DNA of 36,340 bases from Streptomyces sp. ISL-11 (GCF_018614525.1 NZ_JAGGOL010000010.1:6631-42970); one strand, 5' to 3'. Positions 24,380-33,601 are shown, numbered from the stretch's first letter. Program-made: numbers and translations. Notes: a model not told the origin generated them from the letters alone.

Positions 24380-25650
24380 CCGAGCGCAAGACCATCACTC
24401 CCACCCACCGGTACCGCAACAACGACAAGTTGATCGGGATCGGGAACGAGTTCTGGGACATGTCCGAGCGCAACGGGCTGGCCGGTATCGTGGCCGACTA
24501 CGGCGACGGTGTCCTGCGGACCGACGCGAGTCATGAATTCATCGACGCGGGTCATGAATTCGTCAACTTCAGCTGCTGCTCGTACCTGGATCTCGACTCC
24601 CACCCCAAGGTCGTCGAGGGCGGCATCGACGCACTCCGCCGTTATGGCGTACTGGACCACTGCATCGCCCGCAGCCGTGTGCAGATTCCCGCCATGCTGG
24701 AGCTGGAGACGTCCCTGGGTGAGCTGTTCGGCGCCCATGTCGTCTGTTCCATCGCCGCCAGCACCGCGACCTTCGGACTGCTCCCGCTGATCGCCTCCGG
24801 CCATCTGGGCAACGGCACCCGGCCTTTGATGATTTTCGACAAGAACGCCCATGTCTCGATGGCCAATGTCAAACCCGTCTGCGCCGACGAGACCGAGGTC
24901 GTCACCTCCCGCCATCACGACCTCGACTTCATCGAGGACGCCTGCAAGAAGTACGCGCGGGTCGCCTACGTCTGCGACGGCAGTGACAGCCTGGGCGGGT
25001 ACGCGCCGGTCAAGGAACTCGCCGAGTTGCAGGACAAGTACGGCCTGCTGGTCTATTACGACGACTCCCACTCGCTGTCGGCGTACGGGGAACGGGGCGT
25101 CGGTTACGTCCGCTCGCACAGCCCGGTGCTGGACGAGCGCACCATCGTGGTGATGACCCTGAACAAGGCGTTCGGCACCAGCGGCGCGGCGATCGTGCTC
25201 GACGGGTACGCCAAGGAAACGCTGCGCGTCATCGAGCGCTTCGGCGGCGCCCTGAACTACTCGCAGTTGCTGAACACCCCCGCGGTCGGGGCCGGACTCG
25301 CCTCGGCGGAGATCCACCGGACCGCCGAACTGACCACACTGCAGAACCGGCTCTACGGCAACATCGCGCTCTTCGACTCGCTGGTCCGGACCGATCAGGC
25401 CGGCAGCAGCTTCCCGATCCGGCTCGTGCCGATGAGCGACTCGACCGTGATCGAGGCGGGCCGCCGGGTGTTCGAGGCCGGTTTCTACGTCTCGCCGGTG
25501 TTCTTCCCGATCGTCGCGCGCGGCACGGCGGGGCTGCGCGTCATGATGCGCGCCGGGCAGACCGAGCGGCAGATCCGCGAGCTGTGCGCGGTGCTCGTCG
25601 AGGTGGGCGCCGAGCAGGCGGCCGCCCTGCCGGAGGAGGTGACCGGATGA
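24376..25650 (+). CDS. PLP-dependent alpha-oxoamine synthase (AONS/KBL family)
   Basis: The 424-residue protein starts at ATG 24376. PLP residues are visible: His232 of YYDDSHSLS next to the ring-contacting Asp, and Schiff-base Lys264 in TLNKAFGTSG, with the AONS-like FVNFSCCSYLDL and RYGVLDHC near the N-terminus. The family condenses an acyl-CoA with an amino acid, losing CO2, to give an alpha-amino ketone (as in biotin, heme and sphingolipid synthesis). In ketomemicin synthesis a homologue makes the ketomethylene unit. A 21-bp tandem duplication near the N-terminus repeats seven residues. It is in an operon with a CoA-ester aldolase that could supply the acyl-CoA. Confidence 0.87.
   Translation: MTERKTITPTHRYRNNDKLIGIGNEFWDMSERNGLAGIVADYGDGVLRTDASHEFIDAGHEFVNFSCCSYLDLDSHPKVVEGGIDALRRYGVLDHCIARSRVQIPAMLELETSLGELFGAHVVCSIAASTATFGLLPLIASGHLGNGTRPLMIFDKNAHVSMANVKPVCADETEVVTSRHHDLDFIEDACKKYARVAYVCDGSDSLGGYAPVKELAELQDKYGLLVYYDDSHSLSAYGERGVGYVRSHSPVLDERTIVVMTLNKAFGTSGAAIVLDGYAKETLRVIERFGGALNYSQLLNTPAVGAGLASAEIHRTAELTTLQNRLYGNIALFDSLVRTDQAGSSFPIRLVPMSDSTVIEAGRRVFEAGFYVSPVFFPIVARGTAGLRVMMRAGQTERQIRELCAVLVEVGAEQAAALPEEVTG
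24523..24564 (+). repeat. 21-bp tandem duplication inside the oxoamine synthase gene
   Basis: Two 21-bp units (24523-24543 and 24544-24564) differ at two or three bases and encode D-A-S-H-E-F-I and D-A-G-H-E-F-V. The in-frame duplication adds seven residues just before the FVNFSCCSY strand. Confidence 0.75.
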
Positions 25651-26540
25651 CGGGCAGAGCCCGGGCGATCCCCCGGAGCATCCTGTACACACCCGCGCTG
25701 TCGCTGGACCGGCTGGAGAAGTCCTGGTCCTACGACGCGGACGTCCACCTGATCGATCTGGAGGACGCCGTCCCGCCGGCGGAGAAGGCCGCGGCGCGGG
25801 TGGTGTGCGGTGCGGCGCTGGAGAAGTCGCCGGAACCGGCCAACGTCGCCGTGCGCGTCAACCAGCTCGGCACCCTGGAGGCGGTGCACGACCTGCTGAT
25901 GCTCGCCGAAGCCCCGGTCCGGCCGGGCCTCGTCGTGATGACGATGGTGAAGTCCGCGGTCGAGGTGACGCTGATGCGCGACACGCTCGCCTCCGCCGGC
26001 GCCCACCCGGAGATCTACGTGACCGTGGAGACCGTGGAGGCCGTCACCGGCATCGACGCGATCGCGGCGGCCGCCGACGGGCTGGTCCTCGGCTCGGCGG
26101 ACCTGGCCGCCACCCTGGGCGTCGAGATCACCTGGGCGGGCATGCTGGCGGCCCGGCAGGCGATGGCGATGGCCTGCGCCCGGTACGGCACGGCCTGTAT
26201 CGACACCGCCAACTTCCGGCTGGCCGAGCCCGCCGTGCTGGCGGAGGAGATCGACCGGGCGCGCGAGCTGGGCTTCCACGGCAAGGCGACCGTGCACCCG
26301 GGCGAGCTGGACACGATCAACCGGGCCCTGCGCCCCGGCCCGGACGGCCTGCGGCTGGCCCGGCGGGTCACCGAGGCGGTGCGGGCGGCGGACGGCGGGA
26401 TCGCGGTCCTGGACGGGAACATGGTCGGCCCGCCGTTCGCACGGATGGCCCGCGCGACGGTGGCGCTCGGGGACGCCTGGGCCGGCCGTTTCGGCCGGCA
26501 CGGCGGCGACGACGAGAAGGCGGACCATGACCGTCACTGA
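25647..26540 (+). CDS. HpcH/HpaI-citrate-lyase-beta family CoA-ester aldolase
   Basis: ATG 25647 overlaps the previous stop. The 297-residue TIM-barrel protein has LIDLEDAVPPAEK, the Mg-binding Glu in YVTVETVEAV and Asp in GSADLAATLG, and GKATVHPGEL near the end, as in citrate lyase beta and malyl-CoA lyase. The family makes or breaks a bond between an acyl-CoA alpha-carbon and a keto acid. In the ketomemicin pathway a homologue joins a 2-oxo acid to malonyl-CoA, forming a malyl-CoA-type ester. The likely role here is to build the acyl-CoA that the dehydratase and the oxoamine synthase then use. Confidence 0.87.
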   Translation: MTGRARAIPRSILYTPALSLDRLEKSWSYDADVHLIDLEDAVPPAEKAAARVVCGAALEKSPEPANVAVRVNQLGTLEAVHDLLMLAEAPVRPGLVVMTMVKSAVEVTLMRDTLASAGAHPEIYVTVETVEAVTGIDAIAAAADGLVLGSADLAATLGVEITWAGMLAARQAMAMACARYGTACIDTANFRLAEPAVLAEEIDRARELGFHGKATVHPGELDTINRALRPGPDGLRLARRVTEAVRAADGGIAVLDGNMVGPPFARMARATVALGDAWAGRFGRHGGDDEKADHDRH

Positions 26541-27456
26541 GCACATGCCCGAGGCCGGGCCGGCCACCGTCCGGCCCCTCGGCGTCGCCGTGATCGGCAC
26601 CGGCGCCATCGGCCAGGACCTGGTCAGCAAGATCCACCGGTCCCCCGTACTGGAGTGCGCGCTGGTGGCCGGGCGCAACCCGGAGTCCGCGGGCCTGCGG
26701 CACGCCGCCCGGCTCGGCTGTCCGGTCACCGCGGGCGGGATCGACGCGATCCTCGCCGCCCCGCGCCCGTTCGACGTGGTCTTCGACGCCACCAACGCGA
26801 TGGCGCACGCCGAGCACTGGCGGCTGCTCCAGCCGCTGGACACCCTGCTGATCGACCTGACGCCCAGCCGGATCGGGCGGATGGTCGTGCCGACCGTGAC
26901 CGGGACCCGCACGCCGGCCGAGCGCAACGTCAGCCTGATCAGCTGCGGCGGGCAGGCGTCGAGCCCGATCGCGCACGCCCTCGCGGGGCGGTTCGACGTG
27001 CGGTACATCGAGGTCGTCTCCACCGTGGCCAGCAGCATCGCGGGCCGGGCGACCCGGCTCAACCTCGACGAGTACGTCGCGACGACCGAGCACGCCCTCA
27101 CCACGTTCTCCGGCGTGCGCGACACCAAGGCGATCCTCAACATCAGCCCGGCCGTGCCCCCGGCGACCTTCCGGACGGCCGTCCACGCGATCGCCCCCGG
27201 GGCGACCACCGAAGCGGTACGCGCGGTGGTCGGCGAAGCGGCCGAACGCGTACGGGAGTTCGCTCCCGGCTACGAGGTCGTCGCCTGCACGGTGACCGGC
27301 GACCGGGTCGTCGTCTCCCTGGAGGTCACCGCGCACAGCGACGTGCTGCCCCGGTACGCCGGAAACCTGGACATCATCAACTCGGCCGCCATCATGGTCG
27401 CCGAGCAACAGGCGGCCCGCCTCGGCCCGGCCGCCCGGACGGGGGTGCGCCCATGA
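26527..27456 (+). CDS. Acylating acetaldehyde dehydrogenase (MhpF/BphJ family)
   Basis: The start at ATG 26527 overlaps the previous gene by 14 bp. The 309-residue protein has a Rossmann motif [13 protein letters not shown] and the catalytic Cys140 in [12 protein letters not shown], matching acetaldehyde dehydrogenases that interconvert aldehyde and acyl-CoA with NAD. Usually this enzyme forms a complex with 4-hydroxy-2-oxovalerate aldolase in meta-cleavage degradation of aromatics, and the next gene is that aldolase's homologue. No aromatic-degradation gene is present. In this cluster the pair more likely runs in the synthetic direction, reducing an acyl-CoA to an aldehyde for aldol condensation. 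Confidence 0.87.
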   Translation: MTVTEHMPEAGPATVRPLGVAVIGTGAIGQDLVSKIHRSPVLECALVAGRNPESAGLRHAARLGCPVTAGGIDAILAAPRPFDVVFDATNAMAHAEHWRLLQPLDTLLIDLTPSRIGRMVVPTVTGTRTPAERNVSLISCGGQASSPIAHALAGRFDVRYIEVVSTVASSIAGRATRLNLDEYVATTEHALTTFSGVRDTKAILNISPAVPPATFRTAVHAIAPGATTEAVRAVVGEAAERVREFAPGYEVVACTVTGDRVVVSLEVTAHSDVLPRYAGNLDIINSAAIMVAEQQAARLGPAARTGVRP

Positions 27457-28463
27457 CTGCCGTGACGATCCACGATCCCACGCTGCGGGACGGCCAGCAC
27501 GCGGTGCGGCACCAGCTCGGTGCCGCCGCGCTGCGCGGATACGCGGAGGCGGCCGACGCGGCCGGGATCCCGGTGGTGGAGGTGGGCCACGGCAACGGCC
27601 TCGGCGCCTCCTCCCTCCAGGTGGGACGGGCCGCCGTCAGCGACGACCTGATGCTGTCGACCGTGCGGGAAGCCCTGCGGCACAGCAGGATGGGCGTGTT
27701 CATGCTGCCGGGCTGGGGCACCTCCGACGACCTGCGGAAGGCGATCGCGCACGGCGCCGACGTCATCCGCATCGGCGTGCACTGCACCGAGACCTCGCTG
27801 GCCGAGCGCCACCTCGCGTTCCTGCGCGAGGCGGGCGCGGACGCGCACTGCGTGCTGATGATGAGCCACATGGCGTCCCCCGAGGAACTGGCCGAGCAGG
27901 CCGCGCTCGTCGTCGGGTACGGGGCACGGGCCGTGGGAATCATGGACTCCGCCGGCCACTTCCTGCCGCAGGACGTCACCGAGCGGATCGGCGCGATCGC
28001 CGGGGCCGTCGACGTACCGGTGATCTTCCACGGGCACAACAACCTCGGCATGGCCGTCGCGAACTCGGTGGCCGCCGCCGCGGCCGGGGCCCGGATCATC
28101 GACGGCTGCGCACGCGGCTTCGGCGCCGGTGCGGGCAACACCCAGCTGGAGGTGCTGGTGCCGGTGCTGGAGCGCTCCGGGTTCACGACCGGCATCGACC
28201 TGTACGGGCTGCTCGACGCCGCCGAGCTCGCCGAGCGGGAGCTCATGCCCGCCCCGCCGGTCACCGGATCGCTGAGCATCGTCAGCGGCCTGGCCGGGGT
28301 GTTCTCCGGCTTCAAGCACCAGGTGCTCGACCTGTCCGGGCGGGCCGGGGTCGACCCGCGCGACGTGTTCTTCGAGCTCGGCAGACGGCAGGCCATCGCC
28401 GGTCAGGAGGACCTGATCGTCGACGTCGTGGCCGAGCTGAGCGCCCGGGAGGCCGCCGCGTGA
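27453..28463 (+). CDS. 4-hydroxy-2-oxovalerate aldolase-like (HMGL/DRE-TIM family)
   Basis: ATG 27453 overlaps the aldehyde dehydrogenase stop. The 336-residue protein opens with [15 protein letters not shown], with catalytic Arg12, metal Asp13 and His16, and carries [14 protein letters not shown] with the metal-binding H-x-H and [12 protein letters not shown] near the end, as in BphI/MhpE. By family it joins pyruvate to an aldehyde to give a 4-hydroxy-2-oxo acid, channelled from the dehydrogenase. Paired with an amino-acid-forming enzyme downstream, this could yield a hydroxylated amino-acid building block. True substrates are not known. Confidence 0.87.
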   Translation: MTAVTIHDPTLRDGQHAVRHQLGAAALRGYAEAADAAGIPVVEVGHGNGLGASSLQVGRAAVSDDLMLSTVREALRHSRMGVFMLPGWGTSDDLRKAIAHGADVIRIGVHCTETSLAERHLAFLREAGADAHCVLMMSHMASPEELAEQAALVVGYGARAVGIMDSAGHFLPQDVTERIGAIAGAVDVPVIFHGHNNLGMAVANSVAAAAAGARIIDGCARGFGAGAGNTQLEVLVPVLERSGFTTGIDLYGLLDAAELAERELMPAPPVTGSLSIVSGLAGVFSGFKHQVLDLSGRAGVDPRDVFFELGRRQAIAGQEDLIVDVVAELSAREAAA

Positions 28464-29422
28464 CCGGGCCGGTGACGATCGGCGCCGAGGACATGGCCGG
28501 CGAGGACCGGCTGGTGCGCGTGATCGACGCGCTGGCCGACGTGTTCGGCGACCTGGCGGCGGGCCGGACGTGGTCGCCGCCCCGGACGGTCGTCCAGCAC
28601 GGGCGGCAGCGGGAGCTGCTGGCCGGGACGGCGGTCTGGGAGCGGCGCGGGGTGGGCAGTGTCAAGGTCACCACGCTCACCCCGGACAACCCGGAGCGCG
28701 GTCTGCCGCTGATCCACGGCGTGGTCGTGCTGACCGACCTGGAGACCGGGCGGGTCACGGCGCTGCTGGAGGGCGCCGAGCTGACCGCCGTCCGCACCGG
28801 CGCGGTCGCGGGCCTGGCAACCCGCCTGTGCGCACCCGAGGACGCCGACGACCTGGCCCTCATCGGCGCCGGGGTGCAGGCCCGCGCGCTGCTACGGGCC
28901 GTGGCCGCCGTGCGCCCGATCCGCTCGGTCCGGGTGTACTCCCGTACCCGGGCCCGTACGGAGGCGTTCGCGGAGTGGGCCCGCGACGGCGCGGGCCGCC
29001 CGGTCCGCGTCACGGTGTGCGACACGGCGGAGGCCGCCGTCACCGACGCCTCGGTCATCTGCACGACGACCTCGACCGGCGACCGGACTCCCCTGGTGGC
29101 GGCCGGCTGGGTGGCCCCCGGGGCGCACGTCAACGTGATCGGGGGGACCCACGAGGAGGCGATCGAGGTCGACCCGGCGCTCCTGGCGGGCGCGTTCGTC
29201 GTCGTGGAGGAGCGGGCCACCGCGCTGGAGGAGGCGGGCGAGGTGCGGGCCGCACTCGCCGGCGGGCTGATCGGCGAGGACGAACTGCACGACCTGGGCG
29301 CCCTGGTGAACGGGGGGATCACGGCGGACGGCCGCACCTCGGTGTTCCGGAGCGTGGGCATGGCCATCGAGGACACGGCCGCCGCGGCGGCGCTCCACGA
29401 GGCCGCGGCGGCCGGGGGGTGA
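28460..29422 (+). CDS. Ornithine cyclodeaminase / mu-crystallin family NAD(P)-dependent enzyme
   Basis: GTG 28460 overlaps the aldolase stop (GTGA). The 320-residue protein has an N-terminal dimerisation part ([25 protein letters not shown]) and a Rossmann domain [17 protein letters not shown], typical of the family. Members include ornithine cyclodeaminase, alanine dehydrogenase, ketimine reductases and SbnB. Since a 2-oxo acid is expected from the upstream aldolase, reductive amination or imine reduction is plausible, as is proline-type ring formation. Substrate is unresolved. It is the last gene of the operon; the next gene, on the other strand, ends three bases beyond. Confidence 0.85.
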   Translation: MTGPVTIGAEDMAGEDRLVRVIDALADVFGDLAAGRTWSPPRTVVQHGRQRELLAGTAVWERRGVGSVKVTTLTPDNPERGLPLIHGVVVLTDLETGRVTALLEGAELTAVRTGAVAGLATRLCAPEDADDLALIGAGVQARALLRAVAAVRPIRSVRVYSRTRARTEAFAEWARDGAGRPVRVTVCDTAEAAVTDASVICTTTSTGDRTPLVAAGWVAPGAHVNVIGGTHEEAIEVDPALLAGAFVVVEERATALEEAGEVRAALAGGLIGEDELHDLGALVNGGITADGRTSVFRSVGMAIEDTAAAAALHEAAAAGG

Positions 29423-29425
29423 GAG

Positions 29426-29917
29426 TCAGCCGGCCTCGCGGCAGCGGACCATGAAGGACCGCTCGAACACGATGACGGTCTCCCCGGTCGACTTCGTGCC
29501 GGTCGTCTCCACCGTGACGATCCCCTGACCCGGCCGGGACTTCGACAGCCGCTTGCCGAGGATCCGGCTCGTCGCGTAGAGCGTGTCGCCGACGAACACC
29601 GGGTCCTTCAGGCGGACCTTGTCCCAGCCGAGATTGGCCACCGCCCGTGCGGACAGTGCCTGGACGGTCATGCCGCCGACCAGGCAGAGGGTTATCCCGC
29701 TGTTGACCAGCACCTGCCCGTACTCGGCGCCCTCCCCGTAGTGGCGGTCGAAGTGCAGCGGGTGCTGGTTCATGGTCAGCAGGGTCAGCCAGGTGTTGTC
29801 GGTCTCGGAGATGGTCCGGCCCGGCCAGTGCCGGATGACCATGCCGGGCTCGAAGTCCTCGTAGTCCCCGCCGTGTTCCTCGACGTACTCGTTGTCCCGG
29901 ACGTGGCGCAGCGTCAT
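29426..29917 (-). CDS. MaoC-family dehydratase
   Basis: ATG 29917 is chosen because GGAG lies nine bases upstream and the upstream extension is not protein-like. The 163-residue protein has a hot-dog fold: N-terminal DFEPGMVIRHWPGRTISETD, then TWLTLLTMNQHPLHFDRHYGE with the catalytic Asp/His-like residues, and VFVGDTLYATSRIL. It is related to mesaconyl-CoA hydratase and other MaoC enzymes, which add or remove water from CoA esters. In this cluster it would dehydrate the beta-hydroxyacyl-CoA made by the citrate-lyase-type aldolase. It is encoded on the opposite strand, convergent with the operon and divergent from the ATP-grasp gene. Confidence 0.87.
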   Translation of the reverse strand: MTLRHVRDNEYVEEHGGDYEDFEPGMVIRHWPGRTISETDNTWLTLLTMNQHPLHFDRHYGEGAEYGQVLVNSGITLCLVGGMTVQALSARAVANLGWDKVRLKDPVFVGDTLYATSRILGKRLSKSRPGQGIVTVETTGTKSTGETVIVFERSFMVRCREAG

Positions 29918-30063
29918 GGCGTCGTTCTCCCGTGTGGGGTGCTTCGGACGGACCGGCGGGGTTCCACCAGGGGGGCGACGCTTGAGGTGACATCGCCCCC
30001 GCGCCAAGACTAGGCCACGGCCGGTCGGCGTTTTTCGGACGAACGCAGTGAGAGAGGAAGAGG
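29918..30063. promoter_or_regulatory. Divergent promoter region for MaoC and ATP-grasp genes
   Basis: A 146-bp gap separates two outward-facing cluster genes, so it should carry both promoters. GAGAGGAAGAGG just before ATG 30064 is the ribosome-binding site. No clear operator was seen. Confidence 0.45.
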
Positions 30064-31425
30064 ATGAGCCTGCTCCAGGACGTCGGCATTCAAGGGACGT
30101 CGGGACACCCGTGGTTCGGCGGGTACCGGATGGCACCCGCGGCTCCCGCGCACACGATCAGGGAGATGCTGACCACCGGGATCCGGGAGACCGGCTGGCC
30201 GCACCAGCCGCTGCTGCCCGCGGCGCCGATCGCGCTGCCGCGCGCGTCCTACGCGGAGTTGTTCCGCGTGACCGCGGCGCTGCTGGACCTGGTGCGCCGC
30301 ACCGCGCTGGAGAGCGCGCCGACCACGGAGGGGAGGCTGGCGGCGTACATGATGCCTCTGAGCGAGCACCAGCTGTTCGTGGCCGACCAGTTCACCGAGG
30401 AGCGGTACGCGGACTGTGTGACCCGCCCGGACATCGTCATCGGGCCGGACGGACCGCAGTTCCTGGAGTTCAACGTCAGCGGGGCGCTCGGCGGATCGGT
30501 GGAGACGCACTGCCGCCTGGAGGTGTGGCGCGGGCTCTACGCCGACGACCGGGGCCGGGTTCCGTTCGCCTACCAGGACCCGTTCGCCGTCCGTACCGCG
30601 ATGTTCCGGGACCTGTGCGACGAGCTGGGGGTCGCGCCCCGGGTGGCCCTGCTGGGCAGCGCCCGCGACCAAGGGGGCTTCACCCGGTACTTCGATCTGC
30701 AGACCGACTACTTCAACAGCCACGGGCTGACCGCGCGCTTCTTCGAGCCGGAGGATCTGCACGAGGCCTGGGACTGCCCGTCACATCTGCGCTACCCGCT
30801 GGGACTGCGGGACTTCACCATCCCGGACTGGGCCGAGCTCGGCATCGACACCGCCCCGGTGCGGACAGCGCTGGACAACGGCTGCCTGCTGGTGGGCACC
30901 CAGACCTCCACGTTCCTGTCGAGCAAGCTGACCATGGGCATGCTGTCGGAGGGCCGCCCGTGGATGAGCGCGGCCGAGCGGGCCCTGGTCGACCGGTACC
31001 TGCCGTGGACACGGGTCCTGTCCCACCGGTGGACGAACCGGGGCGACCGCAAGGTCGACCTCGTCCGGTTCGCCGTGGACAACCGGGAGTCGCTGGTGCT
31101 CAAGGCGGGCATAGGGATGAGCGGCAAACAGGTGGTCATCGGCCGGGAGGCGGCCCAGGCGGACTGGGAGGCGGCGGTCATCACGGCCGCCGGCACGGGC
31201 ACCAGCGTGGTGCAGGAGTTCGTGGCGCCGCGCACGTGCCGGCTGGCGATGATCGCCGACGGCGCGGACGAGCCGCACGACGTCGATGTCGCCCCGGTGT
31301 TCGGACCGTTGCTGTTCGGCGGCCGCCCGGCGGGCCTGTTCTCCCGGTTCTTCGGCGACGGCACGGCCGGGATCGTCAGCGTCATGGGAACCCACTGCTC
31401 GGACAACAGCGTGGTGGCCGTCTAG
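30064..31425 (+). CDS. ATP-grasp-like ligase (probable)
   Basis: The 453-residue soluble protein starts at ATG 30064 with a strong purine-rich ribosome-binding site. It resembles circularly permuted ATP-grasp proteins: an acid/Asn motif in PQFLEFNVSGALGG, a possible ATP-binding lysine strand ESLVLKAGIGMSGKQVVIG, and GTSVVQEFVAPRT before it ends in a basic, aromatic tail. Such enzymes activate a carboxylate as acyl phosphate and join it to an amine. In a pathway making a pseudopeptide it would ligate the final amino acid. The family assignment is less certain than for its neighbours. A strong hairpin 65 bp after the stop marks the end of the cluster. Confidence 0.65.
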   Translation: MSLLQDVGIQGTSGHPWFGGYRMAPAAPAHTIREMLTTGIRETGWPHQPLLPAAPIALPRASYAELFRVTAALLDLVRRTALESAPTTEGRLAAYMMPLSEHQLFVADQFTEERYADCVTRPDIVIGPDGPQFLEFNVSGALGGSVETHCRLEVWRGLYADDRGRVPFAYQDPFAVRTAMFRDLCDELGVAPRVALLGSARDQGGFTRYFDLQTDYFNSHGLTARFFEPEDLHEAWDCPSHLRYPLGLRDFTIPDWAELGIDTAPVRTALDNGCLLVGTQTSTFLSSKLTMGMLSEGRPWMSAAERALVDRYLPWTRVLSHRWTNRGDRKVDLVRFAVDNRESLVLKAGIGMSGKQVVIGREAAQADWEAAVITAAGTGTSVVQEFVAPRTCRLAMIADGADEPHDVDVAPVFGPLLFGGRPAGLFSRFFGDGTAGIVSVMGTHCSDNSVVAV

Positions 31426-31489
31426 AGCACGGGCGGAGGGCTTTCCGGCGGCGCGGGACGATGTCCTGACGCGCTCATGTGCGGGGCCT

Positions 31490-31530
31490 CTCGCTGATTG
31501 GGCAGTCCCCCGCGCCGCCCAATCAGCGAG
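31490..31530 (+). terminator. 14-bp perfect inverted repeat after the biosynthetic cluster
   Basis: Arms CTCGCTGATTGGGC (31490-31503) and GCCCAATCAGCGAG (31517-31530) are perfectly complementary with a 13-nt loop. There is no T-run. It lies 65 bp beyond the ATP-grasp stop, where a terminator is expected. The rest of 31426-31790 shows no gene. Confidence 0.65.
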
Positions 31531-31790
31531 CGCTCCGGAGTCGCGCCTGCCCGGCGGCGGGAACGACGACCGGAGACCTCTTGAGTGTATGGGCTGTGAG
31601 CCGGTCGACGCAGGAGTTACGGCATGTCCCCGCACGGCGCGGCGGCCGGTGAAGGAGCCACGGGCGTCCCCGCCGGACGGGCCGAATCGGCCAGGGCTCC
31701 CTCCGGTGCCTCTCCCGCATCGTCTCTCCCGGTGTCATCCTGGAGGCCTCTGCGGGACGTCTCGGCGACTCCCGCGGGAAGGGGCCCACC

Positions 31791-33140
31791 GTGCTTCGCG
31801 TCGCAGTCGTGGGATCGGGACCGAGCGGGGTCTACACCGCCCGGTCCCTCGTGGAGCAGCGGGCCGTCCCCGGCGTGACGGTGGACGTCCTGGACCGGCT
31901 GCCGTGCCCGTACGGCCTGGTGCGCTACGGCGTCGCGCCCGACCACGAGAAGATCAAGTCCCTGCAGGACAACCTGCGGGTGACCCTGGAGCACCCGGAC
32001 GTCGCCTTCCTCGGCAACGTCCCGGTGGGCGACGGTCCGCGCGAGCTGCCGCCCCGGCGGCTGCTGGAGCTCTATCACGCGGTCGTCTACTGCGTGGGGG
32101 CCGCGACCGATCGCCGGCTGGGCATTCCCGGGGAGGATCTGCCCGGCAGCTTCTCGGCCACGGAGTTCGTCTCGTGGTACAGCGCCCACCCGGACGCGGC
32201 ACCGGGCGGCTTCGTGCTCGGCGCGCGTTCCGCGGTCGTCATCGGGGTCGGCAACGTGGCGGTCGACGTGGCCCGGGTGCTGGCGCGCGGCGCCGAGGAG
32301 CTGCGGCCCACCGACGTGCCGGACGCGGCCCTCGCGGCGCTCGCGGACAGCCGGGTGAAGGACATCCACATGGCGGGCCGGCGCGGCCCTTCCCAGGCGA
32401 AGTTCACCACGAAGGAGCTGCGGGAGCTGGGCGCGCTGCCGGGTGCCGGGACGCTCGTACGGGCGGAGGAGGCGGCGCTGGACGCGGCCTGGGCCGATCC
32501 CTCCGGGCTGCCCGCGGCGGCCCGGCGCAACGTCGAGGTGCTCCGGAGCTGGTCCGGGCAGCCGCGGGCCGCCCAGGGGCGACGGATCCATCTGCGGTTC
32601 TTCCTGCGTCCCGTGGCGCTGCTCGGTGACGGCGCGGTGCGTGCCGTCCGGTTCGAGCGGACCGTACCGGACGGCAGGGGCGGGGTGACCGGGACGGGCC
32701 GGTTCGAGGAGATCGAGGCGCAGTTGGTCCTGCGGTCGGTGGGCTACCGGGGCGTGCCGATCCCGGGGCTGCCGTTCGACGCGGAGCGGGGGACGGTGCC
32801 GCACGACCGGGGCAGGGTGCTGCGCGAGGGGGTGCCGTCGCCGGGTGAGTACGTGGCCGGGTGGATCAAACGCGGGCCGACCGGGGTGATCGGCACCAAC
32901 CGCTCGTGCGCCAAGGAGACGGTGACGTCGCTGCTCGCGGACGCCGACGCGCTGATGGCGCGACGGCCGCCGACGGACGCGCGCGCCGCGCTGCGGGCGG
33001 CGGGTCAGGATCCGGTGGAATGGCCGGGGTGGCTGGGCATCGAGGCGGCGGAGGCCGAGCTCGGCCGGCTGCTGGGCCGCGGGCGGGTGAAGATCCCGGA
33101 CTGGGAAGGGCTGCTCGGAGCGGCGCGCGACGGCCGTTGA
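31791..33140 (+). CDS. fprA: Ferredoxin/adrenodoxin-type NADP+ reductase (FprA-like)
   Basis: GTG 31791 follows GAAGGGG. The 449-residue flavoprotein opens with the FAD motif VAVVGSGPSGVYTA and CPYGLVRYGVAPDH, and has a second nucleotide-binding motif VIGVGNVAVDVARVL plus GRRGPSQAKFTTKEL, the pattern of mycobacterial FprA and mitochondrial adrenodoxin reductase. It passes electrons from NADPH through FAD to ferredoxins that feed P450s or other enzymes. The terminal GWIKRGPTGVIGTNR motif is present. No ferredoxin or P450 gene is in the window. It is probably a housekeeping gene outside the cluster. Confidence 0.92.
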   Translation: MLRVAVVGSGPSGVYTARSLVEQRAVPGVTVDVLDRLPCPYGLVRYGVAPDHEKIKSLQDNLRVTLEHPDVAFLGNVPVGDGPRELPPRRLLELYHAVVYCVGAATDRRLGIPGEDLPGSFSATEFVSWYSAHPDAAPGGFVLGARSAVVIGVGNVAVDVARVLARGAEELRPTDVPDAALAALADSRVKDIHMAGRRGPSQAKFTTKELRELGALPGAGTLVRAEEAALDAAWADPSGLPAAARRNVEVLRSWSGQPRAAQGRRIHLRFFLRPVALLGDGAVRAVRFERTVPDGRGGVTGTGRFEEIEAQLVLRSVGYRGVPIPGLPFDAERGTVPHDRGRVLREGVPSPGEYVAGWIKRGPTGVIGTNRSCAKETVTSLLADADALMARRPPTDARAALRAAGQDPVEWPGWLGIEAAEAELGRLLGRGRVKIPDWEGLLGAARDGR

Positions 33141-33196
33141 GCGGCGACGAGGAGCGGGGCGTTCCGCGCGGTGCCGGCCGGGGCGGCCGCGTACCG

Positions 33197-33601
33197 CTAC
33201 GCGCCGCCGAGACGCTCCGCCTGCCGGGCGGCGGCCGTGAGGACGCTGTCGAGGAGGCCGGGGAAGAGCGCTTCGAGATCGTCCCGCCGCAGGGCGTTCA
33301 TCTTCGCGGTCCCTCGGTAGATCTGCTGGACCACGCCGCTCTCGCGGAGCACCCGGAAGTGGTGCGTGGTGGTCGACTTGGTCACCGGCAGCTCGAAGAC
33401 CGAACACGCCTGCTCCCCCTCGGCCTCGGCGAGGGTGCGCACGATGCTCAGGCGCACGGGGTCGGACAGCGCGTGCAGCACCGCTTCGAGCCGGATGAGG
33501 CCGCGGTCGGGGTGCTCCAGGGAGCGGCCGGTCGACGGGGACCGGGGCGGGCGCTGCGTCGGCACGGCTGGCGCTCCTTCGGGCTCGGGCGGTGTCGTCA
33601 C
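33197..33601 (-). CDS. ArsR-family winged-helix regulator
   Basis: The 134-residue protein starts at GTG 33601. Its core reads LIRLEAVLHALSDPVRLSIVRTL, ACSVFELPVTKSTTTHHFRVLRESGVV, with the recognition helix T-K-S-T-T-T-H-H-F-R, then a beta wing. No metal-binding Cys pair of the classic type is obvious, so it may sense redox, an electrophile or a small molecule. It is divergent from the old yellow enzyme, which it probably represses; candidate operators lie between them. The start has no ribosome-binding site but a TACAAT -10-like box lies four bases before it, suggesting near-leaderless initiation. Confidence 0.88.
   Translation of the reverse strand: MTTPPEPEGAPAVPTQRPPRSPSTGRSLEHPDRGLIRLEAVLHALSDPVRLSIVRTLAEAEGEQACSVFELPVTKSTTTHHFRVLRESGVVQQIYRGTAKMNALRRDDLEALFPGLLDSVLTAAARQAERLGGA

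Noticed and set aside
31490..31530. 14-bp inverted repeat as an insertion-sequence end or attachment site
   Set aside because: No transposase, integrase or matching second copy nearby; a terminator after the cluster explains it better.
31624..31878. 84-codon ORF before fprA
   Set aside because: No domain, overlaps the fprA start in another frame, Ser/Pro/Ala-rich composition typical of a shadow.
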